NCBI RefSeq assembly: GCF_024400535.1
Contig: NZ_CP038800.1
Coordinates: 310,001-374,000, forward strand
Origin: Treponema denticola
Lineage (GTDB): Bacteria; Spirochaetota; Spirochaetia; Treponematales; Treponemataceae
DNA length: 64,000 bases
Reading direction: 5' to 3'
Below are positions 44,531 through 53,046 of the stretch, one piece after another (within the stretch, counting starts at the first letter, position 1; each line of letters begins with the position of its first letter). A program made the translations under genes and the position numbers. The notes beneath the pieces were generated by a model. That model was not told the origin of the DNA and searched no databases. It saw nothing but the letters and a program-made list of their open reading frames with translations.

Positions 44531-44908
44531 TCACTCTATTTGAAATGCGATGTTGCATTTTGAGTTCTTTAAATTTGGAAAGCCATATTCCTCTAATCGA
44601 TTTAGAGTTTTTTGAATAGATTCGGTTATATTGTTTTTGCTAATAGGTAAATTGCTTATGATATATATAATACCGCTAAGTTTTGCCGGATAAATAATCC
44701 CGCTCTTAGATTCATTATTTATAATACGGAGCAGGTAAACATCATATTTTGTTTTGACATAGAAATCAAACTCTTGATTATCATAAATCTCCTCCGGAAT
44801 CAGATGGACCGGAGCTATGATACAGTCTTTCATTCGAAAACTATCACTCCCAAAATGTGCTTTACAATTGTGTTTTCGCTTTATTCTTTCTATCCATTCA
44901 GTAATCAT
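44531..44908 (-). CDS. hypothetical protein, possibly 5'-truncated immunity gene
   Basis: 125 residues from ATG 44908 (other ATGs at 44914 and 44920, GTG at 44926). It reads ITEWIERIKRKHNCKAHFGSDSFRMKDCIIAPVHLIPEEIYDNQEF..., a small alpha/beta protein with no family recognised. A tiny frame in another phase just upstream (44957-44898) looks like the lost start of the same or a similar gene. No convincing ribosome site is seen. Confidence 0.5.
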   Translation of the reverse strand: MITEWIERIKRKHNCKAHFGSDSFRMKDCIIAPVHLIPEEIYDNQEFDFYVKTKYDVYLLRIINNESKSGIIYPAKLSGIIYIISNLPISKNNITESIQKTLNRLEEYGFPNLKNSKCNIAFQIE

Positions 44909-44957
44909 TATCATACCCATCGTCACTGTCTATAATTTTTACACCGTCTATTGCCAT
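44898..44957 (-). pseudogene. remnant 5' end of an immunity-type gene
   Basis: 19 codons, MAIDGVKIIDSDDGYDNDY, preceded by GGAGAGATGATAA and ended by TGA. The acidic IIDSDDGYD start resembles N termini of bacterial immunity proteins I recall, but it is too short to be a full gene. Its stop overlaps the start region of the 44531-44908 frame, so a frameshift between them is likely. Confidence 0.4.
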
Positions 44958-45024
44958 TTATCATCTCTCCGTTCACAATTCTAATACATTTCTTAACAAG
45001 TGCTGCTTATTTAGTTTTGCTTAC

Positions 45025-46152
45025 TTATAGAAAGGTTAATGTAATCCTTTTAACTTCTTTGTAATATTGATTCATTTCAAATAAAATCTTAATATTTTTA
45101 TATTGTACACCTTCCATATTCTCTTTCTCTGTTTTTGGAGGAGCAACTCCTAGTATTTCATAAGGTTCTTTCCATTCTCTCCGTTTATCAAAAACAAGAT
45201 CAATCCATACCGGTTCAATATATATTTCTTTTGCATCATCTATAATTGCTTTGATAATCGTTGCCTCAAGCAAAGAACATGGTGAATCCGATAAGTTTTT
45301 AGCTTGTAAAGTTATATTTGTAAACTCATATTGATTATCACTTTTAAAAACATAAGAGTTACTTATTTCCCCCGGTTGCAAAATGATGTTTTTTAATTCT
45401 TCAATCGTTCCTTGCTTTATAATAAGGTTTTTAAAGAAACAATCTTCAAATGTATCACTGCCTAAAATAAAAGACCTTCCAATATCTGCATGAAATGTAA
45501 ATCCATTCGGATTATCCGAATGCGTTTTTAATTGCGGTTTCAATTCCTTATAAATATCTTCATAGGATTTTATGTTAAGCCCATCTTTTTTTACTTCAGA
45601 AATATCTTGATATATCATGCTATCATTATCGGCAACACCTTTCAGTCTGATGCCGTCAATATCCATTCGTATGTTTAGTAATCTCTCATCAATAAGCATC
45701 GGATGTTTTTCAGAAACGAATGCAATAAATTCCATCGCTCTATCATAAGGAATTTTCAATTCTTCAAGTGAATGTACTTTCGTATAGTATATAAAATTTA
45801 TAGGGATTTCCCAAAAAATCTCATCATTACCAAGTTCATAATTTTTTTTGTATTCCTCAATGATATACTCGCCGAAAATCTCATCAAAATTCGTTCTTAT
45901 AGATGGTGATGTCATGGAAAGAGGATCACGGGAAACAGTATAAAAAATGATGAGATCGGGATATTCATTTAATGTCACAAGCCAGCGGCGATAATATTTA
46001 TCTTTCTTAATGGTATATGCATCCTTACCAAATCTATTATTCAAATATTTGATTATCATTTCACTATCTTCTTTAATATGAGAACAGGCATTTAAAAAAA
46101 TTACACTGCACACAATACATAATAAAATGACTATTGGTTTAAAAATATTCAT
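45025..46152 (-). CDS. hypothetical lipoprotein
   Basis: 375 residues from ATG 46152; ATG 46158 lies too close to AAGGAGA. Signal peptide and lipobox IFLNAC give a lipoprotein. The mature part is mixed alpha/beta with no recognised domain; it begins IIKYLNNRFGKDAYTIKKDKYYRRWLVTL. Small lipoproteins of this sort occur among immunity genes for toxins acting in the periplasm, which is an inference from location only. Confidence 0.6.
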   Translation of the reverse strand: MNIFKPIVILLCIVCSVIFLNACSHIKEDSEMIIKYLNNRFGKDAYTIKKDKYYRRWLVTLNEYPDLIIFYTVSRDPLSMTSPSIRTNFDEIFGEYIIEEYKKNYELGNDEIFWEIPINFIYYTKVHSLEELKIPYDRAMEFIAFVSEKHPMLIDERLLNIRMDIDGIRLKGVADNDSMIYQDISEVKKDGLNIKSYEDIYKELKPQLKTHSDNPNGFTFHADIGRSFILGSDTFEDCFFKNLIIKQGTIEELKNIILQPGEISNSYVFKSDNQYEFTNITLQAKNLSDSPCSLLEATIIKAIIDDAKEIYIEPVWIDLVFDKRREWKEPYEILGVAPPKTEKENMEGVQYKNIKILFEMNQYYKEVKRITLTFL

Positions 46153-46334
46153 ATACATTCTCCTTTTATGTTCGCATCAAAGTTGTTTTCTTTCTCTTGT
46201 TTTTCAATAAGATAATACGGCTTATTCCATCTTTTCCTATTGCTTATTTATAAGAGAACAAAAAATACTTGTGTGAGATTTCTCCGGTCATTTTGCCGCC
46301 TCAAAGAACTATTTTTATAAGTTTATATTCTCAA

Positions 46335-47399
46335 TCATCTGTTATAATTTGTTTTGCCTAAAAGAATAAGAGTAGGATTTAACAATACCCAGAGAACCGA
46401 AAGTTCACGCAAACGCTCTGTTATAACTTCTTCATCCTCACCGTTTGCACGTATGCTTGAAATCAGCTCTTTGGTCTCTTTCAGTTCTTCCTCAGAAAGC
46501 GGTGTGCCTGAAGCAAAATAATTTGGCAGAGAATTAAGCATATTTCTATAATCTTTATCCCAGTTTACTCCGCCGTTTCTAAATAGCTCATCCTGCACCC
46601 TGCCTGTTATACGGATAATTTCTCCCTGTACTGTTTTTGCAGCTCCGCTTGAAGGAATCAGCTTCTCCCAAAGTTCATCGTATTGTTCTCTCCAAGAACC
46701 CGTCTTTACAATAATGGGAGAAACGCCGTCATGTGTCTTGCGTTTTGGAGCAGGCTTTACATCAAACAGTGCATAGAGTTTCTCAAGCCCTGCTTCTGTT
46801 TCAGCCAAGTAATCTTTATTAAAGTTTTCTCTGTGAAATTCAAAATCCTTACCGATTATTTCAACTCTTTCCGCCATTTCAGTCGTTACCTCAGCACCTG
46901 CCTTTATTAACATTTCTGCAATTTCTGCCGCCTGTGCAATATTAATATTTCTGCAAACAGCAAGGGTTTCGGCTAGCGGAGTTCGTCCCATATCATCTTT
47001 TGCATTAACATCTGCACCTTTTTCAATCAAAAAACTTACTATCTTAGGTCGGAAAAAACCTGCTGCCGTATGCAGAGGTGTACTCCCATATGTATCAGGT
47101 TTTTGTATATCTCCTCCTAATTCATACAGCAGTTTTACAGTATCTCTCCCCAGAGTGGCATGTTTATATAATGGTGTACGCCCATAATAATCAGGAGTAT
47201 TTACATCTAAACCCTGTTCTACTAACCAGATAACAAGCTCATCAGGAACACCTCCAAAATGAAGTGCCGTATTGAGGCTGTATCTGCCGTTATGAGCGGT
47301 AAGCTTACATTTATCATAGACGGCTTTAAGAGCTTCAACATCTCCTGCTGTAATCAGTTCATCAAAATTTTTAGGTAAGGTAATTCTTTTCTTTGCCAT
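46335..47399 (-). CDS. ankyrin-repeat protein
   Basis: 354 residues. At least four ankyrin repeats are visible in residues 15-180, including NTPDYYGRTPLYKHATLG, QKPDTYGSTPLHTAAGF and NAKDDMGRTPLAETLAV. The C-terminal half has a helical region (TGSWREQYDELWEKLIPSSGAAKTVQGE) found with ankyrin repeats in other small bacterial proteins. No signal peptide. Ankyrin proteins are frequent immunity partners in polymorphic-toxin loci. AAGGAGAAG before ATG. Confidence 0.85.
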   Translation of the reverse strand: MAKKRITLPKNFDELITAGDVEALKAVYDKCKLTAHNGRYSLNTALHFGGVPDELVIWLVEQGLDVNTPDYYGRTPLYKHATLGRDTVKLLYELGGDIQKPDTYGSTPLHTAAGFFRPKIVSFLIEKGADVNAKDDMGRTPLAETLAVCRNINIAQAAEIAEMLIKAGAEVTTEMAERVEIIGKDFEFHRENFNKDYLAETEAGLEKLYALFDVKPAPKRKTHDGVSPIIVKTGSWREQYDELWEKLIPSSGAAKTVQGEIIRITGRVQDELFRNGGVNWDKDYRNMLNSLPNYFASGTPLSEEELKETKELISSIRANGEDEEVITERLRELSVLWVLLNPTLILLGKTNYNR

Positions 47400-47491
47400 T
47401 GTTCTTCTCCTTAGTTATAATTCAAAATTATTAAGTTTCCATTATACTATGTGGGTATCAAAAGTATTTGACACTTGTATATTTTACATTT

Positions 47492-47899
47492 CTAAACCCA
47501 CTTAAGCCCATTAACATCTTTTAAAACCATAGATTTTCCGTCATAATCGTTTTTTAATTCAACTTCTTTTTCCTTAACCGATATGTTGTTGTACCAGTGT
47601 TCCAAACTTGCATATTTTCCTGTATGGATATTGATAAGCATGCTTGTTATGGGATCCCAAGTATCTTTTTTTACCGTTTCCGCCAATAAATAATACGCAT
47701 CTAAAAATATCAGATTTCTTCCATATATCCAAAATGGAAGTTTAATATTTAACAGCGGTAATTTTGCAGAAAAAACATCATCTCCATGCGGCAGCACTGT
47801 TTCATAATGAAATTCTATCTCACTTCCATAATATGCTATCGTTGCCCCCTCACAACTGATGCTTTGAGGAACACCCTCCTCAGCTATGATAAATTCCAT
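47492..47899 (-). CDS. hypothetical protein, immunity-island member
   Basis: 135 residues, beta-rich and acidic: VLPHGDDVFSAKLPLLNIKLPFWIYGRNLIFLDAYYLLAET and TSMLINIHTGKYASLEHWY. No signal peptide or known catalytic motif. AAGGAGAAGCG before ATG 47899. The stop and next upstream gene are 19 bases apart, so it is the last gene of a tight five-gene group (47492-49916). Family not recognised. Confidence 0.6.
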   Translation of the reverse strand: MEFIIAEEGVPQSISCEGATIAYYGSEIEFHYETVLPHGDDVFSAKLPLLNIKLPFWIYGRNLIFLDAYYLLAETVKKDTWDPITSMLINIHTGKYASLEHWYNNISVKEKEVELKNDYDGKSMVLKDVNGLKWV

Positions 47900-47918
47900 C
47901 GCTTCTCCTTATATTTTC

Positions 47919-48770
47919 TTACCCTTCCATATCAGCCGACATAATCCCTTTCTTTAAGCTTCCGCATACTGTTATACAATGCCCGAAGAAAAGGTCGTCA
48001 TCATCAAAATAAGCAGAAAATGATCCGCCTGATGTCATACAAATTGAATTGAGGCTAATTCTTTTTGCAAAACTTTCTTCTGTAATTTCAGAAGTTTCAT
48101 CATCAGATTCTGCCCATTCGCAGGCGAGTTTAGTAAGCTTTTTTGCAGCAAAACTACGCAGGTCTGCATCCCATTTTGCCTGTTCTGACACCATTGTTTT
48201 CAGAGCTTTTTTAGCCTTTGTTATTTCACCCTTATTATCCTTATCTACATCTAATGTAATATTTATTTTTCTATCCTGCCAAATAATACTTCCTTGAAAA
48301 CTTTTAATTTGTTTATCATAAATCAGTTCACCTAATATATCATCTTGTAAAATTATAGTTTTTTTATACTCTGCAAGTATTTCTTCCAATTCCTTACAAG
48401 CCGCATTTTTTTCAAGAACTTCCACAACTAAAAAATGTTTTTTTGCCGGTAGTGCACCGTTTGGAACTTCCTCAGGAAGCTTTGCACGCACCTTTAATTT
48501 GTAAATAGTTTCGTCTTCAAATTGATATGGCAAATTTTCTTTATCTGTGACAGGAAATACTATACGCCCTTCTTCTTTATGCAGTTCACCTGTTTCACAG
48601 TCCACATAAGCTAAGAAATAAGCAGCCCAGTCCCAAAAACCGTTTCTCAAACTTCCGCCGCCGCCTTCGTGTCTTAGAACAATAATCTCTTTTTCCTTTT
48701 TCTCAAAAGAGTCTTCCCATTCTTTTTGTGTCATTTTATTTCTTAGCCGTATGTATTCAATTAATTCCAT
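47919..48770 (-). CDS. DUF2262 domain protein
   Basis: 283 residues from ATG 48770, which overlaps the SMI1/KNR4-type stop as TAATG and has GGAG 6 bases upstream. The N-terminal region (VLRHEGGGGSLRNGFWDWAAYFLAYVD) precedes a C-terminal DUF2262 domain: ILGELIYDKQIKSFQGSI, WDADLRSFAAKKLTKLA and a final SFSAYFDDDDLFFGHCITVCG. DUF2262 proteins are common in clusters of immunity-type genes. The function is not known. Confidence 0.75.
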   Translation of the reverse strand: MELIEYIRLRNKMTQKEWEDSFEKKEKEIIVLRHEGGGGSLRNGFWDWAAYFLAYVDCETGELHKEEGRIVFPVTDKENLPYQFEDETIYKLKVRAKLPEEVPNGALPAKKHFLVVEVLEKNAACKELEEILAEYKKTIILQDDILGELIYDKQIKSFQGSIIWQDRKINITLDVDKDNKGEITKAKKALKTMVSEQAKWDADLRSFAAKKLTKLACEWAESDDETSEITEESFAKRISLNSICMTSGGSFSAYFDDDDLFFGHCITVCGSLKKGIMSADMEG

Positions 48771-49111
48771 TAAGTTCTCCAATCAATCCCCTCACCTACA
48801 TGTTTGACAAACTCATACACATCTGAGGCTATACGCTTAATTTCAATTGAACCCAAGGCTCCCAAATCATTCATATAAATAGTATCATCAGCATCTTTTT
48901 TTATAAAGAAAGCCAAGTCACCGTCCTGTCCAATCATAAAAAAATCCGGCTCCCATTCTTCTATCTGATAAGTAGTATTTCTTTCTACCAAATCCGCCTT
49001 TGAATATAAAATGATTCCGGTATCCTCTATTGTAAATTCTCCATCCTCTCCCATTTCTGATAAGAATTTATCATATAAAGTAGGCAGTACAAAATCCATC
49101 TGATTATTCAT
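48770..49111 (-). CDS. SMI1/KNR4 (SUKH) family protein
   Basis: 113 residues. DFVLPTLYDKFLSEMGEDGEFTIEDTGIILYSKADLVERN and FMIGQDGDLAFFIKKDADDTIYMND are a typical SUKH fold, shortened at the N terminus. SUKH proteins are the best-known immunity proteins of polymorphic toxins, binding toxins such as nucleases and deaminases. Starts at ATG 49111 after GGAGAAGTTTACA. Coupled to the DUF2262 gene by TAATG overlap. Confidence 0.75.
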   Translation of the reverse strand: MNNQMDFVLPTLYDKFLSEMGEDGEFTIEDTGIILYSKADLVERNTTYQIEEWEPDFFMIGQDGDLAFFIKKDADDTIYMNDLGALGSIEIKRIASDVYEFVKHVGEGIDWRT

Positions 49112-49147
49112 TGTAAACTTCTCCAAATATTTTCTGTCTTAATATTT

Positions 49148-49342
49148 TTATATCTCATTTTCGCTTAATTCTCTAAAATTTGAAATATGATACCCAAAAT
49201 AACATTTTCCGGATTGACCTATAAAAATTCCATGTCCAGGCATATTAGCTATCTCGCCTAAGTAAACCATAGGCATGTCATCAGAAAACGGATATTCCAA
49301 ATATATTTCATCTTTAAGAGTAACCAAAGTTTTTTCTTTCAT
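49148..49342 (-). CDS. small immunity-type protein
   Basis: 64 residues with a compact beta pattern: LVTLKDEIYLEYPFSDDMPMVYLGEIANMPGHGIFIGQSGKCYFGYHISNF shown here in parts: GEIANMPGHGIF, GKCYFGYH. It is 4 bases from the preceding gene's stop, and the spacing suggests translation in the same transcript. The pattern resembles the C-terminal half of SUKH-like proteins. Ribosome site weak. It could be a fragment. Confidence 0.55.
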   Translation of the reverse strand: MKEKTLVTLKDEIYLEYPFSDDMPMVYLGEIANMPGHGIFIGQSGKCYFGYHISNFRELSENEI

Positions 49343-49346
49343 TGAT

Positions 49347-49916
49347 TTAAATTCCGATAAAGGACTGTTTTATTTCAGACAGCTCTTTTAATTTTCTTTC
49401 CAAAATCACTGCATTCATTCCGTTTTTGATTGCAATTTCATAATACTTATCAAATTCGGGATGATTATTTTGTTTTACAATCGCTAAAAGTTCTGCAAAA
49501 TATCCCCAAACATTATTATAGCTTTTTGTTGAAGTATAATCTTCTCTTTTCGGCATCCACTTGAGTTTTACAAAGAATTTGTAAAGTATCTTACTCCAAG
49601 TTTCTACATCATCATCATAGCAAAAAAACTTGGTCTCAAACAGACTGCCGAAACGCCTGTCCCAAAATTTTACATTGTCTGGCAGATACCAACTATTACG
49701 TGTATCGCGGCATATCAATTCTGTTATTATTCTTTCAAGTATTTCGGATGGAAAACCTCCGGTACAACCGTAACTTCCGGCAACTGAAGTTTGTGCCGCT
49801 TCCTCTTTAAGTTCTTCATAGGCTGTACTGCTATCAAGCAACAACAAAGCAATTTGGGCACGGTGACCAAAAGCTTTTCCAGCACTCAATATTCTATATT
49901 TCTCAATCTCATTCAT
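49347..49916 (-). CDS. hypothetical protein, immunity-island member
   Basis: 189 residues, predicted mostly helical: SAGKAFGHRAQIALLLLDSS, AQTSVAGSYGCTGGFPSEILERIITEL and WSKILYKFFVKLKWMPKRED. No signal peptide and no known motif. GGAGGAACT before ATG 49916 is a strong site. First gene of the group that runs to 47492. Family not recognised. Confidence 0.6.
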   Translation of the reverse strand: MNEIEKYRILSAGKAFGHRAQIALLLLDSSTAYEELKEEAAQTSVAGSYGCTGGFPSEILERIITELICRDTRNSWYLPDNVKFWDRRFGSLFETKFFCYDDDVETWSKILYKFFVKLKWMPKREDYTSTKSYNNVWGYFAELLAIVKQNNHPEFDKYYEIAIKNGMNAVILERKLKELSEIKQSFIGI

Positions 49917-49971
49917 AGTTCCTCCAAAATTCCTACATATCTAATGGTTTGTCTGTTAATCGTTTATTGCC

Positions 49972-50643
49972 TTACCCCTGCCTTCTGTCTGTATTATTTA
50001 TTCGTGCGGAGGGTTGTTGATTGTAATTTTCAATTTCTTCTCTGCTCATCCCCACAAGCTCCATTGTCCATACTCCTACAATATCCGAAAGTATAGAATC
50101 ACAAATATACTCTTCTTTACCGTCAAGATACTTACAGGAAAATATCGGTTCTCTTGTTGCTGCTTTATAAAATTTCATTGTAACATTCTCTAATTTATCA
50201 GGAGAAAAAACAAGCGACAGACTGTTTGCAATATCGTTTCGCACCTTGTCCCAATCCTTATTTTGAGCCTTATATCTCTCCCTTATTTTTGATATATATC
50301 CATTACAATAAGTTTTTAACAGCTCTTTATTTTTATAAATATGTTTACAACTAAAATCGGAAATACAGCCGGTATAGATTAAAAATGTCAATAAGTCATC
50401 TAAGCTTTCTGCCGCTCGCCCAACTTCACCTTCACTTCCGATAAAGCCTATACTTCCGTCTTCAAGAAAAACATATTCTCCTCCGCTGCCATCTTGTGCA
50501 AATGACTTACATCCAAGAGAGTATTCTTCATTATTTTCCAAAAACTGAGTATCTCCTGTTTCCTTATAAAAATAAATATCACATTCATTCATAAGCAGAA
50601 TATTTAACTGTTCATTTTCTCTGATATATTGTAGTTTATCCAT
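49972..50643 (-). CDS. SUKH-like protein whose C terminus is encoded by a repeat element
   Basis: 223 residues from ATG 50643 (GGAGAAGAATTAAA before it). NILLMNECDIYFYKETGDTQFLENNEEYSLGCKSFAQDGSGGEYV and LEDGSIGFIGSEGEVGRAAESLDDLLTFLI have the SUKH pattern. The last residues, NQQPSARINNTDRRQG, are read through the copy of repeat family B at 49997-50022, so the natural C terminus was probably replaced by the element. The longer frame to 50712 lacks a ribosome site. Confidence 0.65.
   Translation of the reverse strand: MDKLQYIRENEQLNILLMNECDIYFYKETGDTQFLENNEEYSLGCKSFAQDGSGGEYVFLEDGSIGFIGSEGEVGRAAESLDDLLTFLIYTGCISDFSCKHIYKNKELLKTYCNGYISKIRERYKAQNKDWDKVRNDIANSLSLVFSPDKLENVTMKFYKAATREPIFSCKYLDGKEEYICDSILSDIVGVWTMELVGMSREEIENYNQQPSARINNTDRRQG
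49997..50022. repeat. repeat family B, copy 1 (internally deleted)
   Basis: TTATTCGTGCGGAGGG followed directly by TTGTTGATT. It equals the two ends of the 120-base copy at 55045-55165 with the hairpin interior missing. It lies at the 3' end of the 49972-50643 gene. Confidence 0.7.
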
Positions 50644-50731
50644 TTTAATTCTTCTCCATAAAATCTTTTTTCTATTTTTAACATTTGACATTTTCCTTTC
50701 AACTATTTTCAAATCATAAAGTTAGCTTGTC

Positions 50732-51319
50732 TCAATTAATCTCTTCAATTATCCCATCAAGCAATTCCGTAATACTCGGCGCTGCATAAACCACTTTATC
50801 AGGATCATGGATATAGCAGACAATCTGACCTTCTTTTCCCGCTGTATCCGGATCAAAATCCAACATCAAAAAGCAGCTGTCACAGTACTCTGCAAAGGGA
50901 ATCCATTTTTTATTAAAGAGATAGGGTTTAATCCTGCTGTCCTTCATATTTTCAATATCTTCGTTTGTAAAATAATCCGTAAATTCCGTTAAGAGCGCGT
51001 CTCGGTTTTGAAAATGTTCTTTTGCGTTTGTTACAGTCTGTAAGCTCATCAGATTAAACGGCATTTCTATTTCATCTATAACGCAGGGAAAAATGCTTAA
51101 ATATTTGCTTCCATTTTTATATCGGTAAAGTTCTTTGAAGTCTTCCGGCAAAGTTATACCGAGCTTCTCCTCAAAGGCTGATATCTCTTCCTCTGAAGCT
51201 CCGGAAATTTCCTGATAGTCGTCCAGATATTCTTCTTCGACAGGATCATCCAAATCCCATTCTTCAAAATGCTCACATATATACTTTTCTATCTGTTTGA
51301 TCTGATCAATTAGTTGCAT
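50732..51319 (-). CDS. SMI1/KNR4 (SUKH) family protein
   Basis: 195 residues. The family core is very clear: GASEEEISAFEEKLGITLPEDFKELYRYKNGS, FPCVIDEIEMPFNLMSL and KWIPFAEYCDSCFLMLDFDPD with VVYAAPSITELLDGI at the end. This group includes yeast Smi1/Knr4 and many bacterial immunity proteins. Cytoplasmic. AGGAGAAAG before ATG 51319. The best-supported SUKH member of the island. Confidence 0.9.
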   Translation of the reverse strand: MQLIDQIKQIEKYICEHFEEWDLDDPVEEEYLDDYQEISGASEEEISAFEEKLGITLPEDFKELYRYKNGSKYLSIFPCVIDEIEMPFNLMSLQTVTNAKEHFQNRDALLTEFTDYFTNEDIENMKDSRIKPYLFNKKWIPFAEYCDSCFLMLDFDPDTAGKEGQIVCYIHDPDKVVYAAPSITELLDGIIEEIN

Positions 51320-51345
51320 AACTTTCTCCTCTTTTTACCGCTCCG

Positions 51346-51413
51346 AAGTTTATTCGTACGGATGGTTTAATATCTGATGTTCCTCGTCTATGCTCTGCGC
51401 CGGAGTATGTTGA
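51346..51413. repeat. repeat family B, copy 2 (diverged)
   Basis: TTTATTCGTACGGATGG, TTTAATATCTGATG and a closing GTATGTTGATT share the ends and spacing of the full copy at 55 kb with a different interior. It fills the gap between the SUKH gene and the carboxylesterase gene. Confidence 0.6.
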
Positions 51414-52910
51414 TTATCTACGGTTACGGATATATTCTTTTCGTAGCTTATCAGCAATGCCGCTATTTTGAATGTGATGAATAAGATGTGCATGCGGAAA
51501 CGGTATAGTTCTAATATCTTTATCATATTCCGTAATTTTTCCTGTTTCATTAAAAAGAGTCCGGTCTTCCATTTTTCCCGTCCTTATAAATTCGATCCAG
51601 TCCTTCTGAATTGAAATAACTGCTTTTCTATTTTCATTGGTAATGGGTATATTCATTTTATCTATGGTTCCAAAGAAAAATGCCAGCTCCGCCCCATGAT
51701 ACGAACCTCGCAGTCCGTTATACAAATGAGGGATATAGTTCATTCTATAGCCGTATACAGGGCATTTTTTGCCTAACGTTTCCATAAGAAACAACGCACT
51801 TGAATGAAAGATCAGCAATTCCATTATTTGAATCTGTAAATCTACAATTCCATTTGCTTCCGATTTAAATTCGGATTCGAGCGTTTCTGCAAACTCACCG
51901 TATTTTTTTAAAAGAACATCTTTTAAATTTTTCTTTTTCTTTGTGATTCCGAGAGCCTTATAAAACATAGGTAATTCAATCATAGAAAATTCATCTTTGT
52001 TAGAGCCTATTAAAACGGGCATACAAGGGAATTTTCCCCGCTCTAATAATTTCATTGGGTGCTCTGCAAAGAATATACCGTCAACAATATCATTCTGTCC
52101 TCCTTTTAGTTTCATCAATTTTTTGGCTGACAGTTTTTTTAGTTCTTCAAGTCCTTTAAGATGATTTTTTGACAGCATTTTTGTATATTCGTTTTTTGCA
52201 AAATCAAATTCCGACAATATCGGGACATTCCCTGCACATAGGATTAATTTATGAAACAGTTTATTACTTACAGGATTTAAATAATGATACAGCGCTGCAA
52301 CTGCACCGCCGCAATGCCCCATAAGCGTAATATTTGTATTATCCCCGCCGAAAGAACTTATAGTATTATAAATCCAATTTAAAGCTGTTTGCTGATCAAG
52401 ATAAGCAAGAGAAGCTTTTATTTCTCCCTTATCGAAAACAGGCATATATCCGAAATTTCCTATTCGATAAGTAATTGTAACTGCTACAACACCTTGTTCG
52501 GCAATATGTTCCATTGTGTATATCGGAACTGTTCCCGACCCTTCGCCTCCGCCATGTAAAAATACAACTACCGGTTTTCTTTCCGTAAAATTCTCGGGTG
52601 CCCATATATTTACTACAAATGCATTTTCCGTTTGAGTATCTTTTAACGGTTGAAATTCCGGTCGTAACATATGGTGCTTCATAAAAATATTAAAAAACAG
52701 AGTATATTTCCTTTGTGGAAAACATACTGTTTCTTTACGATTAATTATCATATCCGGTGAATAGTCTTGTTTATCAAGAATTTTAGCATATTCAAATCTT
52801 TCTGCTCGTGCATAAGGCACACTCAATATAGAATACACAGGCGTACCTTCTTTCGTTTTTCCGACTACATTCGCATATGCTTTGCCAATCTCTGTCTGTA
52901 ATATCTTCAT
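51414..52910 (-). CDS. type-B carboxylesterase with Cys at the nucleophile position
   Basis: 498-residue alpha/beta-hydrolase. Oxyanion hole VVVFLHGGGEG, the strand-order motif GDNTNITLMGHCGG, catalytic acid GSNKDEFSM (Glu307) and GSYHGAELAFFFG (His405) all match family COesterase. The nucleophile elbow, nearly always GESAG, is GHCGG here, with Cys200 (TGC) in place of Ser. The protein would be a Cys-Glu-His hydrolase or an inactive relative. No signal peptide. AAGGAG before ATG 52910. The gene lies among immunity-type genes with no link to them seen. Confidence 0.85.
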   Translation of the reverse strand: MKILQTEIGKAYANVVGKTKEGTPVYSILSVPYARAERFEYAKILDKQDYSPDMIINRKETVCFPQRKYTLFFNIFMKHHMLRPEFQPLKDTQTENAFVVNIWAPENFTERKPVVVFLHGGGEGSGTVPIYTMEHIAEQGVVAVTITYRIGNFGYMPVFDKGEIKASLAYLDQQTALNWIYNTISSFGGDNTNITLMGHCGGAVAALYHYLNPVSNKLFHKLILCAGNVPILSEFDFAKNEYTKMLSKNHLKGLEELKKLSAKKLMKLKGGQNDIVDGIFFAEHPMKLLERGKFPCMPVLIGSNKDEFSMIELPMFYKALGITKKKKNLKDVLLKKYGEFAETLESEFKSEANGIVDLQIQIMELLIFHSSALFLMETLGKKCPVYGYRMNYIPHLYNGLRGSYHGAELAFFFGTIDKMNIPITNENRKAVISIQKDWIEFIRTGKMEDRTLFNETGKITEYDKDIRTIPFPHAHLIHHIQNSGIADKLRKEYIRNRR

Positions 52911-53046
52911 TTTGCATCTCCTTTATTCTATGAAATCTCTCTAACTGTTTGCTAACATTATACCATTTTCAATGGTGTTTTTTCTACGGGTTATCAGCAA
53001 TCTTATTTTTTGATATAATAGTACCGGTAAATAAAGGAGAATTATT

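Noticed and set aside
51350-51550. 66-residue minus-strand frame at the end of the carboxylesterase gene
   Set aside because: Overlaps the carboxylesterase in another phase and runs into repeat DNA; not a real gene.
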